64,000 nucleotides of DNA from Phenylobacterium immobile (ATCC 35973) (GCF_001375595.1 NZ_CVJQ01000001.1:1178001-1242000), one strand, 5' to 3'; shown: positions 12,027 through 21,050, counted from the first letter of the stretch. A program made the numbers and translations. Notes: generated from the sequence alone by a model not told the origin.

Positions 12027-12917
12027 TCAGGCCGGCGCGGCGATCGCCGGGGTCACGCCGCGGCTCTGCAGGAAGGCGTCGACCAGGCCGTTGAACCAGG
12101 CAGGATGCTCCAGTTGGGACCAGTGGCCGCAGCGGTTGAAAATGTGCGCCGAGGAGTCGGAGATGACCCCGACCAGACGCAGAGTGTTCTCCATGGAAAC
12201 GGCGCGGTCATCGCGACCATGCATAACCAGCGCCGGACCCTTGAAGGCCGAGAGCCGCGCGATCAGTTCAGCGGGCGGCATCCCGGCCTTGCCGTGCGGA
12301 AAGCCCTTGAGGAAGTTCGTCAGGTGCGTGGGGTTGCGCCTGGCGCTGACGCTACGCTCGGCGCAGAAGGCGTCGCTGGCGAAATCGGGGCTGAAGGCCA
12401 TGGCCGTCGTCATCTTCCGGAAGTTCTCCGGCGTGGGATCGGCGTAGGTGGCGCGCAGGTGGCGCACCGCTTCCGGAGGGCCTGCCGGGGTGAACATGTT
12501 AGGCGCGCCTGTCGGCACCGGTGACCCCGTCGTGACCATGTGGGACAGCCGGTCGGGATAGCTCGCCGCGAAGTGCAGCGTGTCGACGCCGCCCGCAGAA
12601 TTGCCCACGAGGCAGGCCTTTGCCAGGCCCAGTTCGTCCATCAGGAGCTTGACCGCCTCCGCGTTGGCCAGGTTGCGGTTCTCGATCGTCGGATCCATTT
12701 CGTCAGAGCCGCCCCAGCCGGGCAGATCGATGGCGATGACCCGGTACTTGCCGGCCAACCCCTGGATATTGGGCGCAAAGTTGTTCCAGCCGGTCGCGCC
12801 GGGGCCGGAGCCGTGGATCATGATGACGGGATAGCCCGATCCGGCTTCGTTATAGTGCAGCTTCCATTTCCGGGTCCGCACGTCTCTCGCAGTCGATTCT
12901 TCGGTGATCGATGCCAT
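12027..12917 (-). CDS. Alpha/beta hydrolase, meta-cleavage product hydrolase type
   Basis: 296 residues with the BphD/MhpC-type layout. Oxyanion-hole motif HGSGPGATGW at 35-44, nucleophile S107 in GNSAGG, acid D237 in HGRDDRAV, and H265 in CGHWSQLEHP form the catalytic triad with the spacing typical of BphD. These enzymes cleave a C-C bond in 2-hydroxy-6-oxo-dienoates from extradiol ring fission. The GGAG site 8 bases before ATG 12917 supports the start. It leads a two-gene minus-strand unit with the Rieske oxygenase and faces the LysR gene across a 553-base spacer. No extradiol dioxygenase is present nearby, so the actual substrate remains uncertain. Confidence 0.88.
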   Translation of the reverse strand: MASITEESTARDVRTRKWKLHYNEAGSGYPVIMIHGSGPGATGWNNFAPNIQGLAGKYRVIAIDLPGWGGSDEMDPTIENRNLANAEAVKLLMDELGLAKACLVGNSAGGVDTLHFAASYPDRLSHMVTTGSPVPTGAPNMFTPAGPPEAVRHLRATYADPTPENFRKMTTAMAFSPDFASDAFCAERSVSARRNPTHLTNFLKGFPHGKAGMPPAELIARLSAFKGPALVMHGRDDRAVSMENTLRLVGVISDSSAHIFNRCGHWSQLEHPAWFNGLVDAFLQSRGVTPAIAAPA

Positions 12918-13470
12918 CTGAAGGTCTCCAAGGGTTCGAACGTGGGCTGGTCCCGCCAGGCGCGCCGCCGCGCCGCGCCTCAGCGCGTCGAGATAGCTAA
13001 TCTTTGAAAGGCGCCGACATCATCGGAGGGCGCTGGATATTCTGTATAAGTTCAAAATAAATCAAACATATACTTAAATTTATAAGGTTAATAACCGCGA
13101 ATTGAGTCCCTATACTAACTATTCCTATGGAAGTCAGATAAGCACAGGAATCTCGGAAGCGAGATATGGTTGTTTTGGATATCTGACTATCGAGCAGGTC
13201 GATGTCAGATGATCATGCTTGTCGCCGCACACGGTTCGGCGATTTCCAATCGCGATTGCGAGGCATATATTTAGAGGATGGCAATAGTCATGCCTCAATT
13301 GTAAGCGGTGATCACGCAAAGCGAGCGCAGAGATATCAAGACGATTGAATTTCCATTGCCAAATGGCGTGTAGTGTACGGAATTTGCTTGTGATCAACCT
13401 GCTTGCCGCTTCTGCGGCAAGCGACCGGGGTGACCGGTCAGCCGGCCGGGCATGGACCAAGGAGGCGTCG
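12918..13470. promoter_or_regulatory. Divergent control region between hydrolase and LysR genes
   Basis: 553 bases without a convincing gene, notably A+T-rich between about 13040 and 13140. It contains the 17-bp shared motif at 13177-13193. The octamer GTCAGATA at 13133-13140 and its exact complement TATCTGAC at 13180-13187 form an inverted repeat with 39 bases between; a partial third copy GTCAGAT lies at 13204-13210. This layout suits a LysR-type regulator binding two half-sites between divergent promoters. Confidence 0.6.
13177..13193 (+). promoter_or_regulatory. Shared 17-bp motif, copy upstream of lysR
   Basis: GGATATCTGACTATCGA, 15 of 17 identical to the copy at 14436-14452. It includes one arm of the GTCAGATA/TATCTGAC inverted repeat. 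Located 278 bases upstream of the LysR start and on the hydrolase side of the spacer. Confidence 0.5.
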
Positions 13471-14406
13471 GTGAGATTCAAGGGGCTTGATCTAAACCTC
13501 CTCGTCGCGCTCGACGCCCTGCTGACGGAGATGAACGTCTCGGTGGCGGCCAGACGGATATTTCTCAGCCAGTCGGCGATGAGCGGCGCGCTGGCGCGCC
13601 TCAGGGATCATTTCCAGGATGAGCTGCTGGTGCCGCTGGGCCGTCGGCTGGTCCTGACGGCCTTCGCCGAAAGCATTGTGGAGCCGGTCCATCAACTGAT
13701 GCTGCAGATCGAGGCGACGGTGGACACCGGCAACGCCTTCGATCCGACGACCTCGCGGCGGACCTTCAAGCTCGCGGTGTCGGACTACATGACCGAGTTG
13801 CTGCTGCCGCAGGTGGCGGCCATGGTCGCCAAGGCCGCGCCAGCGGTGATGCTCGACATCATCGCGCCGGACGGGATGGCGCCCGAGATGATCGAGAACG
13901 GCAGCATCGACATCAGCATCGTCTCCGAGCACGCCTTGTCGCCGCTACATCCCTTTGAATTCCTGGCCGAAGAATCGCACGTCATCATCGGCTGCCGGAC
14001 CAACAGGATCCTGCAGGAGCCGATCTCGACAGAGGACTTCTTCGATATCGGCCGCGTCGTCGGCCGGTTTGGCAAACGCCGCGCGCTCTCCTTTGGCGAG
14101 ATGCAGCTTCATCGGTTCCCCTACAAGCAGAAGATCGAGCTGGTGACGCCGTCGTTCATTGCGATCCCGAAGTTCCTCATCGAGACGGAGCGCGTGGCGC
14201 TGGTCAATAAGGCCCTGGCCAACTTCTACACCTCGACTCTGCCGCTAACGTCCGCGCCGCTGCCCTTCTATCTCAAGCCGCTGCAGATCGTGCTTCAGCA
14301 CCACACGGTGCGGATGTCGGACTCCGGCGTGCAGTGGTTGAAGTCGGTCATTCGCGAGGCCGTCGCGGCGCCAGACTACTGGTACAATCGCGCTAATCGG
14401 CCCTAG
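13471..14406 (+). CDS. LysR-family transcriptional regulator, NodD-like
   Basis: 311 residues starting at GTG 13471, preceded by a near-perfect GGAGG at 13461-13465 with 5-base spacing; a longer in-frame extension to 13345 lacks such a site. N-terminal winged helix (FKGLDLNLLVALDALLTE, then SVAARRIFLSQSAMSGALARLRDHF) and a periplasmic-binding-protein-like effector domain follow. The N-terminus resembles NodD/NahR-type regulators that respond to aromatic or flavonoid ligands. It probably controls the flanking hydrolase-oxygenase unit, the TonB receptor and the downstream transporter and reductase, since three copies of one motif lie in those control regions. Effector is unknown. Confidence 0.9.
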   Translation: MRFKGLDLNLLVALDALLTEMNVSVAARRIFLSQSAMSGALARLRDHFQDELLVPLGRRLVLTAFAESIVEPVHQLMLQIEATVDTGNAFDPTTSRRTFKLAVSDYMTELLLPQVAAMVAKAAPAVMLDIIAPDGMAPEMIENGSIDISIVSEHALSPLHPFEFLAEESHVIIGCRTNRILQEPISTEDFFDIGRVVGRFGKRRALSFGEMQLHRFPYKQKIELVTPSFIAIPKFLIETERVALVNKALANFYTSTLPLTSAPLPFYLKPLQIVLQHHTVRMSDSGVQWLKSVIREAVAAPDYWYNRANRP

Positions 14407-14435
14407 TAACAGAAGAATCAGGATATCGGAATTCT

Positions 14436-14452
14436 GGATACCTGACTATGGA
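14436..14452 (+). promoter_or_regulatory. Shared 17-bp motif, copy upstream of the MFS gene
   Basis: GGATACCTGACTATGGA, in the 204-base gap between lysR and the MFS gene. A related TCAGGATATC just before it (14418-14427) makes an imperfect inverted repeat with GGATACCTGA. A TTGACA at 14476-14481 could be a -35 element, but no convincing -10 was identified. Confidence 0.5.
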
Positions 14453-14610
14453 TACTATAGATGATCCAAATGTAGTTGACATATATCGTCCGATTAAGAC
14501 ATCAGTATATCTGTGACGTCGGAACGATGCGCCCTGGTTTACTGGCCTGAAGCGCTCTTAACATCTGAATAGCAGCGTCATCCCGTCCAATCGCGGAACG
14601 AGACTTTAGG

Positions 14611-15855
14611 ATGACAGTGTCAGCGTCCCCCGGGGCGGCCTATTACTATGGCTGGAACATCGTCGCCGTCACGGCCCTGTGCCAGGCGGCAAGCTTCGGC
14701 GTGGCGATCAACTGCCTGTCGCTCTACATCCCGGCCTGGTCGCGGGACCTTGCGGCGCCGGTAAGCACGCTTGCGCTTTGCTACACCGTCTCCGGCGGCC
14801 TGTTTTGCCTTCTGGCGCCGGCGGCCGGCGCCGCGGCGGATCGGTTGTCCGTGCGGATCATGATGGTCCTGGGCCTGCTCGGCGTGGCGGGGCTGTTCGG
14901 CCTGGCCGCGCTGGTGACCAACGCCGTTCAGCTGATCGCCCTCTTCGCCACCATCGCGCCGGTCTCGATGGTGATCGCCGGGTCCCTGCCGTCACAGGTG
15001 CTGGTCTCGCGCTGGTTTGACCGGCGTCGCGGCCTGGCGATCGGCCTGAGCGCGATGGGCTTGACCGTCGCCGGCGCCGTCCTGCCGCCCATTCTGGCGC
15101 TGGCCATACCGATCCTGGGCTGGCGCGCCCTGTTCCTGGTGATCGCCGCGACGCTCGCCTGCCTTTGCGCGCCCATCGCCTTCCTGGGCCTGCGCGACAG
15201 GCCGGCTGGCGCGCGCGGCGCTGAGCGCGAGCTGGAGGTCAGCCGCGCCAGCGCGACGGTCGTGACCGACAGGCTGACCAGCCGGGCGATCCTGGTGCAG
15301 CCGGTGTTCTGGCGTCTCGCCCGCATCTACGTGGTGGGCGGCTTCATGTCTTCGGGCGTCCTGGTCAACATGGCCCCTCTGGCGCTGAACCGGGGCCTCA
15401 CCACCCAGGACGCGGCGGCGCTCTTGTCGGCCTTCAGTCTCTGCACGCTGGCCACCAAGCTCGCGGCGGGCTTCGCCATTGATCGCTTCGGCGGCCGGAT
15501 CGTCATGATGGCGATCCTTGCCTGCGGCGTGGCCGGTGTCCTCGCGCTCAAGTTCGCCGGCGGGTTCGCGGCGCTTCTGGGGGGCGTTGTTCTTGTGGCC
15601 GGCTGCGGCGCGATGACGGTGCCGGTCGCCACCTTGGCGGCCCGCCAATTCGGCGCGGTCAGCTTCGGTCGGGCGATGGGCATGATCGTCATGGCCGGTC
15701 TGGGGGCCGCCTTTGCGCCCCCCATCGTGGCGTTCCTGCGCGAGCGCACCGAAAGCTACGACGCTCCCCTGTGGGGTTTGGCCGTCATCGGCGTCGCGGC
15801 GCTGGCCGATGCAGCCCTGTTCCGCGACCTGCGCCGCGCCCGACTAATACGCTGA
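14611..15855 (+). CDS. Major facilitator superfamily transporter
   Basis: 414 residues with about 12 hydrophobic segments. MFS features are visible: a cytoplasmic-loop GAAADRLSVR signature near residue 75, RWFDRRRGLAIGLSAMG near 132 (typical of the MFS_1 oxalate/formate and monocarboxylate-type carriers), and a second-half DRFGGR loop near 292. It likely imports an organic acid or aromatic acid. The gene lies downstream of lysR behind its own motif-bearing promoter and 10 bases ahead of the oxidoreductase gene, so the two form an operon. Substrate cannot be read from sequence. Confidence 0.88.
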   Translation: MTVSASPGAAYYYGWNIVAVTALCQAASFGVAINCLSLYIPAWSRDLAAPVSTLALCYTVSGGLFCLLAPAAGAAADRLSVRIMMVLGLLGVAGLFGLAALVTNAVQLIALFATIAPVSMVIAGSLPSQVLVSRWFDRRRGLAIGLSAMGLTVAGAVLPPILALAIPILGWRALFLVIAATLACLCAPIAFLGLRDRPAGARGAERELEVSRASATVVTDRLTSRAILVQPVFWRLARIYVVGGFMSSGVLVNMAPLALNRGLTTQDAAALLSAFSLCTLATKLAAGFAIDRFGGRIVMMAILACGVAGVLALKFAGGFAALLGGVVLVAGCGAMTVPVATLAARQFGAVSFGRAMGMIVMAGLGAAFAPPIVAFLRERTESYDAPLWGLAVIGVAALADAALFRDLRRARLIR

Positions 15856-15865
15856 AGGAAGTTCG

Positions 15866-16846
15866 ATGAAGATTGTCCGCTACCACGAGAAGGGCGCCCC
15901 GGAGGTTCTCACCCTCGAAGAAATCGAAACGCCGACCCCTGCGGACGGCGAGCTGCTGATCCGAATCGAGGCCTGCGGCGTCTCCTACGGTCAAACGCTG
16001 CAACGCGCTGGCCGTCACTACCCGACACCCATCACCCTGCCGCACGCGCCTGGCGCAAATGTCTCTGGCGTGGTGGCGGCGCTGGGCGCCGGCGTCGCGC
16101 AAGGTCTGCTGGGCAAGCGCGTCTATGGCCAGGTGACGAGCGGCGGCTACGCGGAGTTCGGCGTGGGCCAGGCCGCGGCCTTCATCGTCATTCCAGACGG
16201 TGTCGCCAGTGTCGACGCCGTAGCGGTCCTCAGTGACGGCGTGACCGCTTCCCTGATCGTCCGTACGGTCGGACAGCTTCAGCCCGGCCAGTCGGTCTTC
16301 ATTCCGGCCGCGGCGGGCGGCCTCGGGTTTGTCGCCGTGCAACTCGCCAAGCTCTACGGCGCGGGCCGGGTCTTCGCGGCGGCGAGTTCTTCGGCCAAGC
16401 GGGCGCTCATCCTCGACCTCGGGGCCGACGTGGCGATCGACTACACGCAGGAGGGGTGGTCGAAGGCCATCATCGCAGCCAACGACGGCGTCGGCGTCGA
16501 CCTGGCGCTGGAGATGACCGGCGGTCCTGTCTTCTACGAGACCCTCGAGGCCGTTCGGCCGGGCGGCCGCGTCGTCAACTACGGCAACGCCAGCGACACC
16601 GATGCGCCCATCAATCCCCGCGTGCTGCTGCGTAGGAATCTCACCCTGTCCGGCTTCATGAACGGCGCGAACATGCCCTACGTGGCCCAGCACGATCGCG
16701 CGCGCGCGGAAATCCTCGGCCTGCTGGCGGAGCAGAAGATCAAGGCCCGACACCAGACGTACCCCCTGGCCGCCGCGGTCGAGGCGCACCGGGCGATCGA
16801 AGCGCGAAGCTCCGCTGGCCGCCAGATCATCACGCCGTTCGCCTGA
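15866..16846 (+). CDS. MDR-family NAD(P)H:quinone oxidoreductase-like protein
   Basis: 326-residue zinc-independent medium-chain dehydrogenase/reductase. GroES-like N-terminal half (residues about 1-120; EACGVSYGQTLQRAG, LPHAPGANVSGVV) and Rossmann half with PAAAGGLGFVAVQLAKL near 150, which is the AAAGGVG-type NADPH loop of quinone oxidoreductases. No structural zinc Cys cluster is present. It would reduce quinones or enones in the cytoplasm and may process an aromatic-pathway intermediate, given its place behind the MFS gene. Its stop overlaps, convergently, the 3' end of the nitrate operon by 17 bases. Confidence 0.88.
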   Translation: MKIVRYHEKGAPEVLTLEEIETPTPADGELLIRIEACGVSYGQTLQRAGRHYPTPITLPHAPGANVSGVVAALGAGVAQGLLGKRVYGQVTSGGYAEFGVGQAAAFIVIPDGVASVDAVAVLSDGVTASLIVRTVGQLQPGQSVFIPAAAGGLGFVAVQLAKLYGAGRVFAAASSSAKRALILDLGADVAIDYTQEGWSKAIIAANDGVGVDLALEMTGGPVFYETLEAVRPGGRVVNYGNASDTDAPINPRVLLRRNLTLSGFMNGANMPYVAQHDRARAEILGLLAEQKIKARHQTYPLAAAVEAHRAIEARSSAGRQIITPFA

Positions 16847-18080
16847 GGCGCCGGCCGGCGCCCCAGGCGAACGGCGCAAGGCCGAACTCCTTGAGGGCGG
16901 GGATGAAATTGACATTGTCGTGGCCCGCCCGCGTCAACTTCAGCAGGGCGAAGCGTTGCAGCGGACTGAGCGCGGCCCATTGAAGCGGCGTCGGCGCTGG
17001 CAGTCCCGCGTCGACCGCCATATGCGCGACGGCCGCTGGCGTCGCGGCGGGGTGACGCCACAGGTCACAGGCGGGTTCAGGCAATGGCTTTGCGGCTTCG
17101 CCAACGCGCTCTGCGATCAAGGCGATCAGGCCTGCGCGATAGGCGCTGATCTCCGCGGGCGCGTCGCAGGGCTCGAGCAACAGCCCACGGCGATCGGCGA
17201 CAGTGAACCGGCTCCACTGGCGCAATGACAGTTTCACCTCGGCCAGATCCAGCTTGAAGCGCACCGCCATGGGCACGCAACGCAGGCTGTCGACGAAATC
17301 ACGCTCGAAGTCGAAGAGGGTTACGTCGTTCATTCGAACCTCGCTGGTGAGTTGCGCCTGGGCTGTCGTTTCACCGACGATGATGACCACCGGGCCTTGG
17401 ACGTCGGCCGCCGCAAGGTCGACGCCGAGCGCCGCAAGCGTGCTGGCGATCGGACGCGCGTGGGGCGCCCCGGCGTTCTCAACCGCCAGCACTGGGGTGT
17501 GGGCGGCCCGGCCCGCGCTGATCAGGCGCATCGCCGCCTCCGCCGCCCTGTCGCGGCCCATATAGAGGGCGAGCGTCGTCTCGGGATCGGCCGCCTCGAC
17601 CCAGCCGCCGGCGGGCAGGGCGCCATCGGCCAAGCTTGCCGTGGCGATCAACAGACGACGCGCCTGGCCGCGGTGGGTCAGCGGAAAGCCGAACTGGGCG
17701 GCCGCGGCGCTGGCGGCGGTGACGCCGGGGATGATCTCGGCCGACACGCCGTGGGCGGCGAGGAACGCTTTTTCTTCACCGACCCGGCCAAAGATGGATG
17801 GGTCGCCGCCCTTCAACCGAACCACCGTCAGGCCGCGCCGGGCCAGCCGCAGCATCAGGCGATTGATCGTCTCCTGCCGCATGGAGGCGCGGCCCGCCCG
17901 CTTGCCGGTCTGGATGCGCAGGCAGCGCGCCGGCGCGAGCTCCAGCACCTCGGGCGAGGTCAGGGCGTCGTAGAGCAGGGCGTCCGCGCCCGCGACGGCG
18001 CGGGCGGCGCGCACCGTCATCAGGTCGACGGGACCGGGCCCTGCGCCGACAAGCAGCACGCGACCGGGTTCATGCGGCAT
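16830..18080 (-). CDS. cobA: CobA uroporphyrinogen-III methyltransferase fused to nitrate-reductase-associated (NarM-like) domain
   Basis: 416 residues in two parts. Residues 1-245 are SUMT/CobA: VGAGPGPVDLMTVRA, YDAL, RLKGGDPSIFGR, EIIPGVTAA and PVVIIVGE motifs; it methylates uroporphyrinogen III twice with SAM to give precorrin-2, the precursor of the siroheme needed by NirB. Residues about 250-405 match the nitrate-reductase-associated family (FDFERDF...CVPM.VRFKLDL.EVKLSL.QW, and a C-terminal HDN..F.PALKEFGL), known in cyanobacteria as NarM, which assists nitrate reductase. An ATG at residue 250 (17333) has GAGG 5 bases upstream, so the second domain might also be made separately. The start overlaps the nasA stop by 11 bases with AAGGAG 7 bases before it. 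Confidence 0.88.
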   Translation of the reverse strand: MPHEPGRVLLVGAGPGPVDLMTVRAARAVAGADALLYDALTSPEVLELAPARCLRIQTGKRAGRASMRQETINRLMLRLARRGLTVVRLKGGDPSIFGRVGEEKAFLAAHGVSAEIIPGVTAASAAAAQFGFPLTHRGQARRLLIATASLADGALPAGGWVEAADPETTLALYMGRDRAAEAAMRLISAGRAAHTPVLAVENAGAPHARPIASTLAALGVDLAAADVQGPVVIIVGETTAQAQLTSEVRMNDVTLFDFERDFVDSLRCVPMAVRFKLDLAEVKLSLRQWSRFTVADRRGLLLEPCDAPAEISAYRAGLIALIAERVGEAAKPLPEPACDLWRHPAATPAAVAHMAVDAGLPAPTPLQWAALSPLQRFALLKLTRAGHDNVNFIPALKEFGLAPFAWGAGRRLRRTA

Positions 18081-20715
18081 GGGTGATCTCCTTGGCGAGG
18101 ATGCGGTTGATCTCGATGCGGCAGGAGCCGCAGTTGGTCCCGGCGCGAGTGGCCGTCCCGATCGCCTCGACGCTGCGTGACCCGGCCGCCGCGGCGGCGG
18201 CGATGGCCCGCTCGCCGACACCGAAGCAGGCGCAAACCGTGACGCCGCGGTCTTCGACGGCGCCCATGGGCCGCCCCACGAGGAGCGCGGCGCGATCGTG
18301 GGCCGTCAGACTGTCCACGGCGAACAGGTCGATCAGCCAGTCGCGGGGCGGCAGGCGCCCGTGCGTGATGAACAGCACCTGCTGCAGTCGATCGCCGTCA
18401 ATCCAGGCCCGGCGATAGGTCCCTGTGGCGGGATCATCCAAGCTCAGCATGTCGCCTCGGGCGCCGGCGCTCAGCGCCCTCGCGGTGAAGGCGCGCTCGA
18501 CCTCGTCGCCGCGGCCGGCGAACTCGTGCTGGTGGCAGGCCTCGCGCACCGTGCGCCGCCAGACGAGACCCGGGCCCGCCGGACGATCGGCGCGGCTGCG
18601 CGACAGGAAGACGCCGCGCCAGACGTCGCGCCACGCGGTCAGGCGCGCCGGCGTGTGCTTGAACTCGGGCTGGCCTGAAACGGCGTCGCGGTGCGGCGCG
18701 ATCAGGTCGTTCGACCGGCCCTGTGGAGCCAGGGCGTCGGTCCAATGCATGGGCATGAAGAGGCCGCCCGGCCGTTGTCGATCGGTGATCTTGGCGACCG
18801 CCACGGCCTCGCCGCGGGCGGTGCGCACGCGGGCCAGCATGCCTTCGCTCAGGCCCGCGCGGGCGGCGTCGTCCGGGTGGATTTCGACATAGGGTTCGGG
18901 CGCGTGGCGGTTGAGTTCAGGGGCCAGGGCGGTGCGTGTCATGGTGTGCCACTGGTCGCGGACCCGGCCCGTGTTCAGCCATAGCGGGAAACTCGGATCG
19001 ACCGCCTCCGCGGGCGGCTTGGGCGCAACCGGAACCATGCGGGCGCGCCCGTCCGGCGTCTGGAACCGACCCTCAGTGAACAGGCGCGCGGTTCCCCCTT
19101 CGGACGTGACGGGCCACTGCACCGGGGGCAACTGGTCGTAGTCGGCATCGATAAGACCGGCCAGGTTCAACAGCCGCTCGCCCTCGTTCTCGAAGGCGGT
19201 GAGCCGGGCGTATTCGCGAAAGACCTCGGCGGAGGCGCGCCAGGAAAACGCGTCGGCGTGACCCATTCGCGTGGCCACGTCGGCGATGATCGCCCAATCG
19301 GCGCGGGCTTCGCCCGGGGCGGGGAAGATCGGCCGCTGGCGGGAGACGCGCCGCTCCGAGTTGGTGACCACCCCGTTGCGCTCACCCCACGCGAGGGCGG
19401 GAAGCAGGACATGGGCCAAGGCGGTGGTGTCCGTCTGGGCCATCGCCTCGGAAACGACGACAAAGGGACAGTCCCGCAAGGCGGCGCGGACCGACGCGGT
19501 GTCGGGCATGGAAACCGCCGGGTTGGTGGCCATGATCCAGATCGCCTTGATGCGGCCGTCCCGCACGGCGTCGAACATCTCGACGGCCTTCAGACCCTGT
19601 CCCGCGGCCATCCGTGGCGCCGACCAGAATCGCCGCACGCGATCACGTTCGAGCTCGCTGAAATCCATGTGGGCGGCGAGGGTCGTCGCCAGGCCGCCGG
19701 TTTCGCGGCCGCCCATAGCGTTAGGTTGGCCGGTGATCGAGAAGGGCGCAGCGCCCGGCTTGCCGATGCGCCCCGTCGCCAGGTGGACGTTGATCACCGC
19801 CAGGGCCTTGGCGACCCCCTGTTGCGACTGGTTCGACCCCATGGAGAACAGGGTGACCGTGCGTTCCGTCGCGGCGAACAGCGCGTAGAAGCGCGCCACG
19901 TCCTCAGGGTCCAGGCCGCAATCGCTGGCGATGGCGCTGATCGATTGATCGTCGCGGGCCAGTTCGGTCTCAACGGCGGAGAAGCCTTCGACGTGGGCGA
20001 CGATGAAGGCGCGGTCGACCACCCCGTGTCCGATCAGGTGGGCCAGCAGGCCGTTCCACAGCCGCACATCGGCCTGAGGGCCGATCGCCAGGTGCAGGTC
20101 GGACATCTCGGCGGTGTCCGTGCGGCGTGGGTCGATGCAGACCCAGCGCTGGCCCCGGGCGCGGGCGGCCTCCATGCGGCGCACCAGGACAGGATGGGTC
20201 CAGGCCGCGTTGTGACCGCTGAAGACCACCAGATCGGCCAGCTCCAGGTCCTCGTAGCAGCCGGGCACGAGGTCGGCCCCGAAGGCCTGCTTATGGGCGG
20301 CGACGGCGCTGGCCATGCACAGCCGCGAATTGGTGTCGATATTGCCGGAGCCGATGAAGCCCTTCATCAGCTTGTTGGCGGCGTAGTAGTCCTCGGTGAG
20401 CAGCTGGCCCGAGACGTAGAAAGCGACGCTGTCGGGCCCATGGCGGGCGATGGTCCGGGCGAAGGTGCGGGCGACCAGGCTCGCGGCCCTGGCCCAGCTC
20501 GCGCCGCGGCGGCCGATCATCGGCTGCAGCAGGCGACCGTCCAATCCTACGGTGCGGGCCAGGGCTGCGCCCTTGGAGCAAAGCCGGCCGTAGTTGGCCG
20601 GGTGCGCCGGATCGCCGGCGATGTCGACCTGGCGCCCGGCCGCCGCCGAAGCCGTGACGCCGCAGCCGACCCCGCAGTAGGGACAGGTGGTCGCCAGGGT
20701 CGCAGGCTGGGTCAT
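18070..20715 (-). CDS. nasA: Assimilatory nitrate reductase catalytic subunit
   Basis: 881 residues. N-terminal [4Fe-4S] ligands in CPYCGVGC...GRLCSKG, followed by the molybdopterin-dinucleotide oxidoreductase core with SRLCMASAV and GSNQSQQGVAKALAVINVHLATG stretches and the dinucleotide-binding domain (MHWTDALA, QPEFKHTPARL). The C-terminus carries a BFD-like [2Fe-2S] domain (CACFGVG...GTNCGSC, about residues 835-870), as in NasA/NarB enzymes that take electrons from NADH-linked partners. It reduces nitrate to nitrite in the cytoplasm. ATG 20715 follows the nirD stop by two bases; the stop overlaps the cobA start, so translation is coupled along the operon. Confidence 0.93.
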   Translation of the reverse strand: MTQPATLATTCPYCGVGCGVTASAAAGRQVDIAGDPAHPANYGRLCSKGAALARTVGLDGRLLQPMIGRRGASWARAASLVARTFARTIARHGPDSVAFYVSGQLLTEDYYAANKLMKGFIGSGNIDTNSRLCMASAVAAHKQAFGADLVPGCYEDLELADLVVFSGHNAAWTHPVLVRRMEAARARGQRWVCIDPRRTDTAEMSDLHLAIGPQADVRLWNGLLAHLIGHGVVDRAFIVAHVEGFSAVETELARDDQSISAIASDCGLDPEDVARFYALFAATERTVTLFSMGSNQSQQGVAKALAVINVHLATGRIGKPGAAPFSITGQPNAMGGRETGGLATTLAAHMDFSELERDRVRRFWSAPRMAAGQGLKAVEMFDAVRDGRIKAIWIMATNPAVSMPDTASVRAALRDCPFVVVSEAMAQTDTTALAHVLLPALAWGERNGVVTNSERRVSRQRPIFPAPGEARADWAIIADVATRMGHADAFSWRASAEVFREYARLTAFENEGERLLNLAGLIDADYDQLPPVQWPVTSEGGTARLFTEGRFQTPDGRARMVPVAPKPPAEAVDPSFPLWLNTGRVRDQWHTMTRTALAPELNRHAPEPYVEIHPDDAARAGLSEGMLARVRTARGEAVAVAKITDRQRPGGLFMPMHWTDALAPQGRSNDLIAPHRDAVSGQPEFKHTPARLTAWRDVWRGVFLSRSRADRPAGPGLVWRRTVREACHQHEFAGRGDEVERAFTARALSAGARGDMLSLDDPATGTYRRAWIDGDRLQQVLFITHGRLPPRDWLIDLFAVDSLTAHDRAALLVGRPMGAVEDRGVTVCACFGVGERAIAAAAAAGSRSVEAIGTATRAGTNCGSCRIEINRILAKEITHAA

Positions 20716-20717
20716 CG

Positions 20718-21050
20718 TCACGCCGCCAGCCAGATCCGACCGTCTTCCACCCGGACGCCGATCACCGGCGCGCAACCCTTGCCGGCGTCGGCGCCGACGG
20801 GTTCGCCGGTGGCAAGGTCGATGGCCCAGGCGTGCAGGGGGCAGGTGACGCTACGGCCATGGACGATGCCCTGGCTCAGCGGGCCCTGCTTGTGCGGGCA
20901 CTGGTCGCGCAGGGCGAAGACATCGCCGTCCCCGGTGCGAAAGACAGCGATGTCGCCGATCGGCGTGGCCACGCGCCGCGCGCCGCGTCGCGGCACGTCG
21001 CTCACCGCGCCGACATCAATCCAGCGGGTCTCAAGAAGCGAAGCGCTCAT
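20718..21050 (-). CDS. nirD: Nitrite reductase small subunit
   Basis: 110-residue Rieske-fold protein. The CPHKQGPLSQG and CPLHAW segments give the C-x-H...C-x2-H pattern of a Rieske centre, characteristic of NirD proteins in many bacteria. It partners NirB in NADH-dependent reduction of nitrite to ammonium. Start ATG 21050 overlaps the nirB stop (ATGA, 21047-21050), indicating coupled translation, and nasA follows two bases after its stop. Confidence 0.92.
   Translation of the reverse strand: MSASLLETRWIDVGAVSDVPRRGARRVATPIGDIAVFRTGDGDVFALRDQCPHKQGPLSQGIVHGRSVTCPLHAWAIDLATGEPVGADAGKGCAPVIGVRVEDGRIWLAA

Noticed and set aside
13134..13481. 115-codon minus-strand frame in the hydrolase-LysR spacer
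   Set aside because: No ribosome site or domain, and it lies over the presumed operator region and the LysR start.
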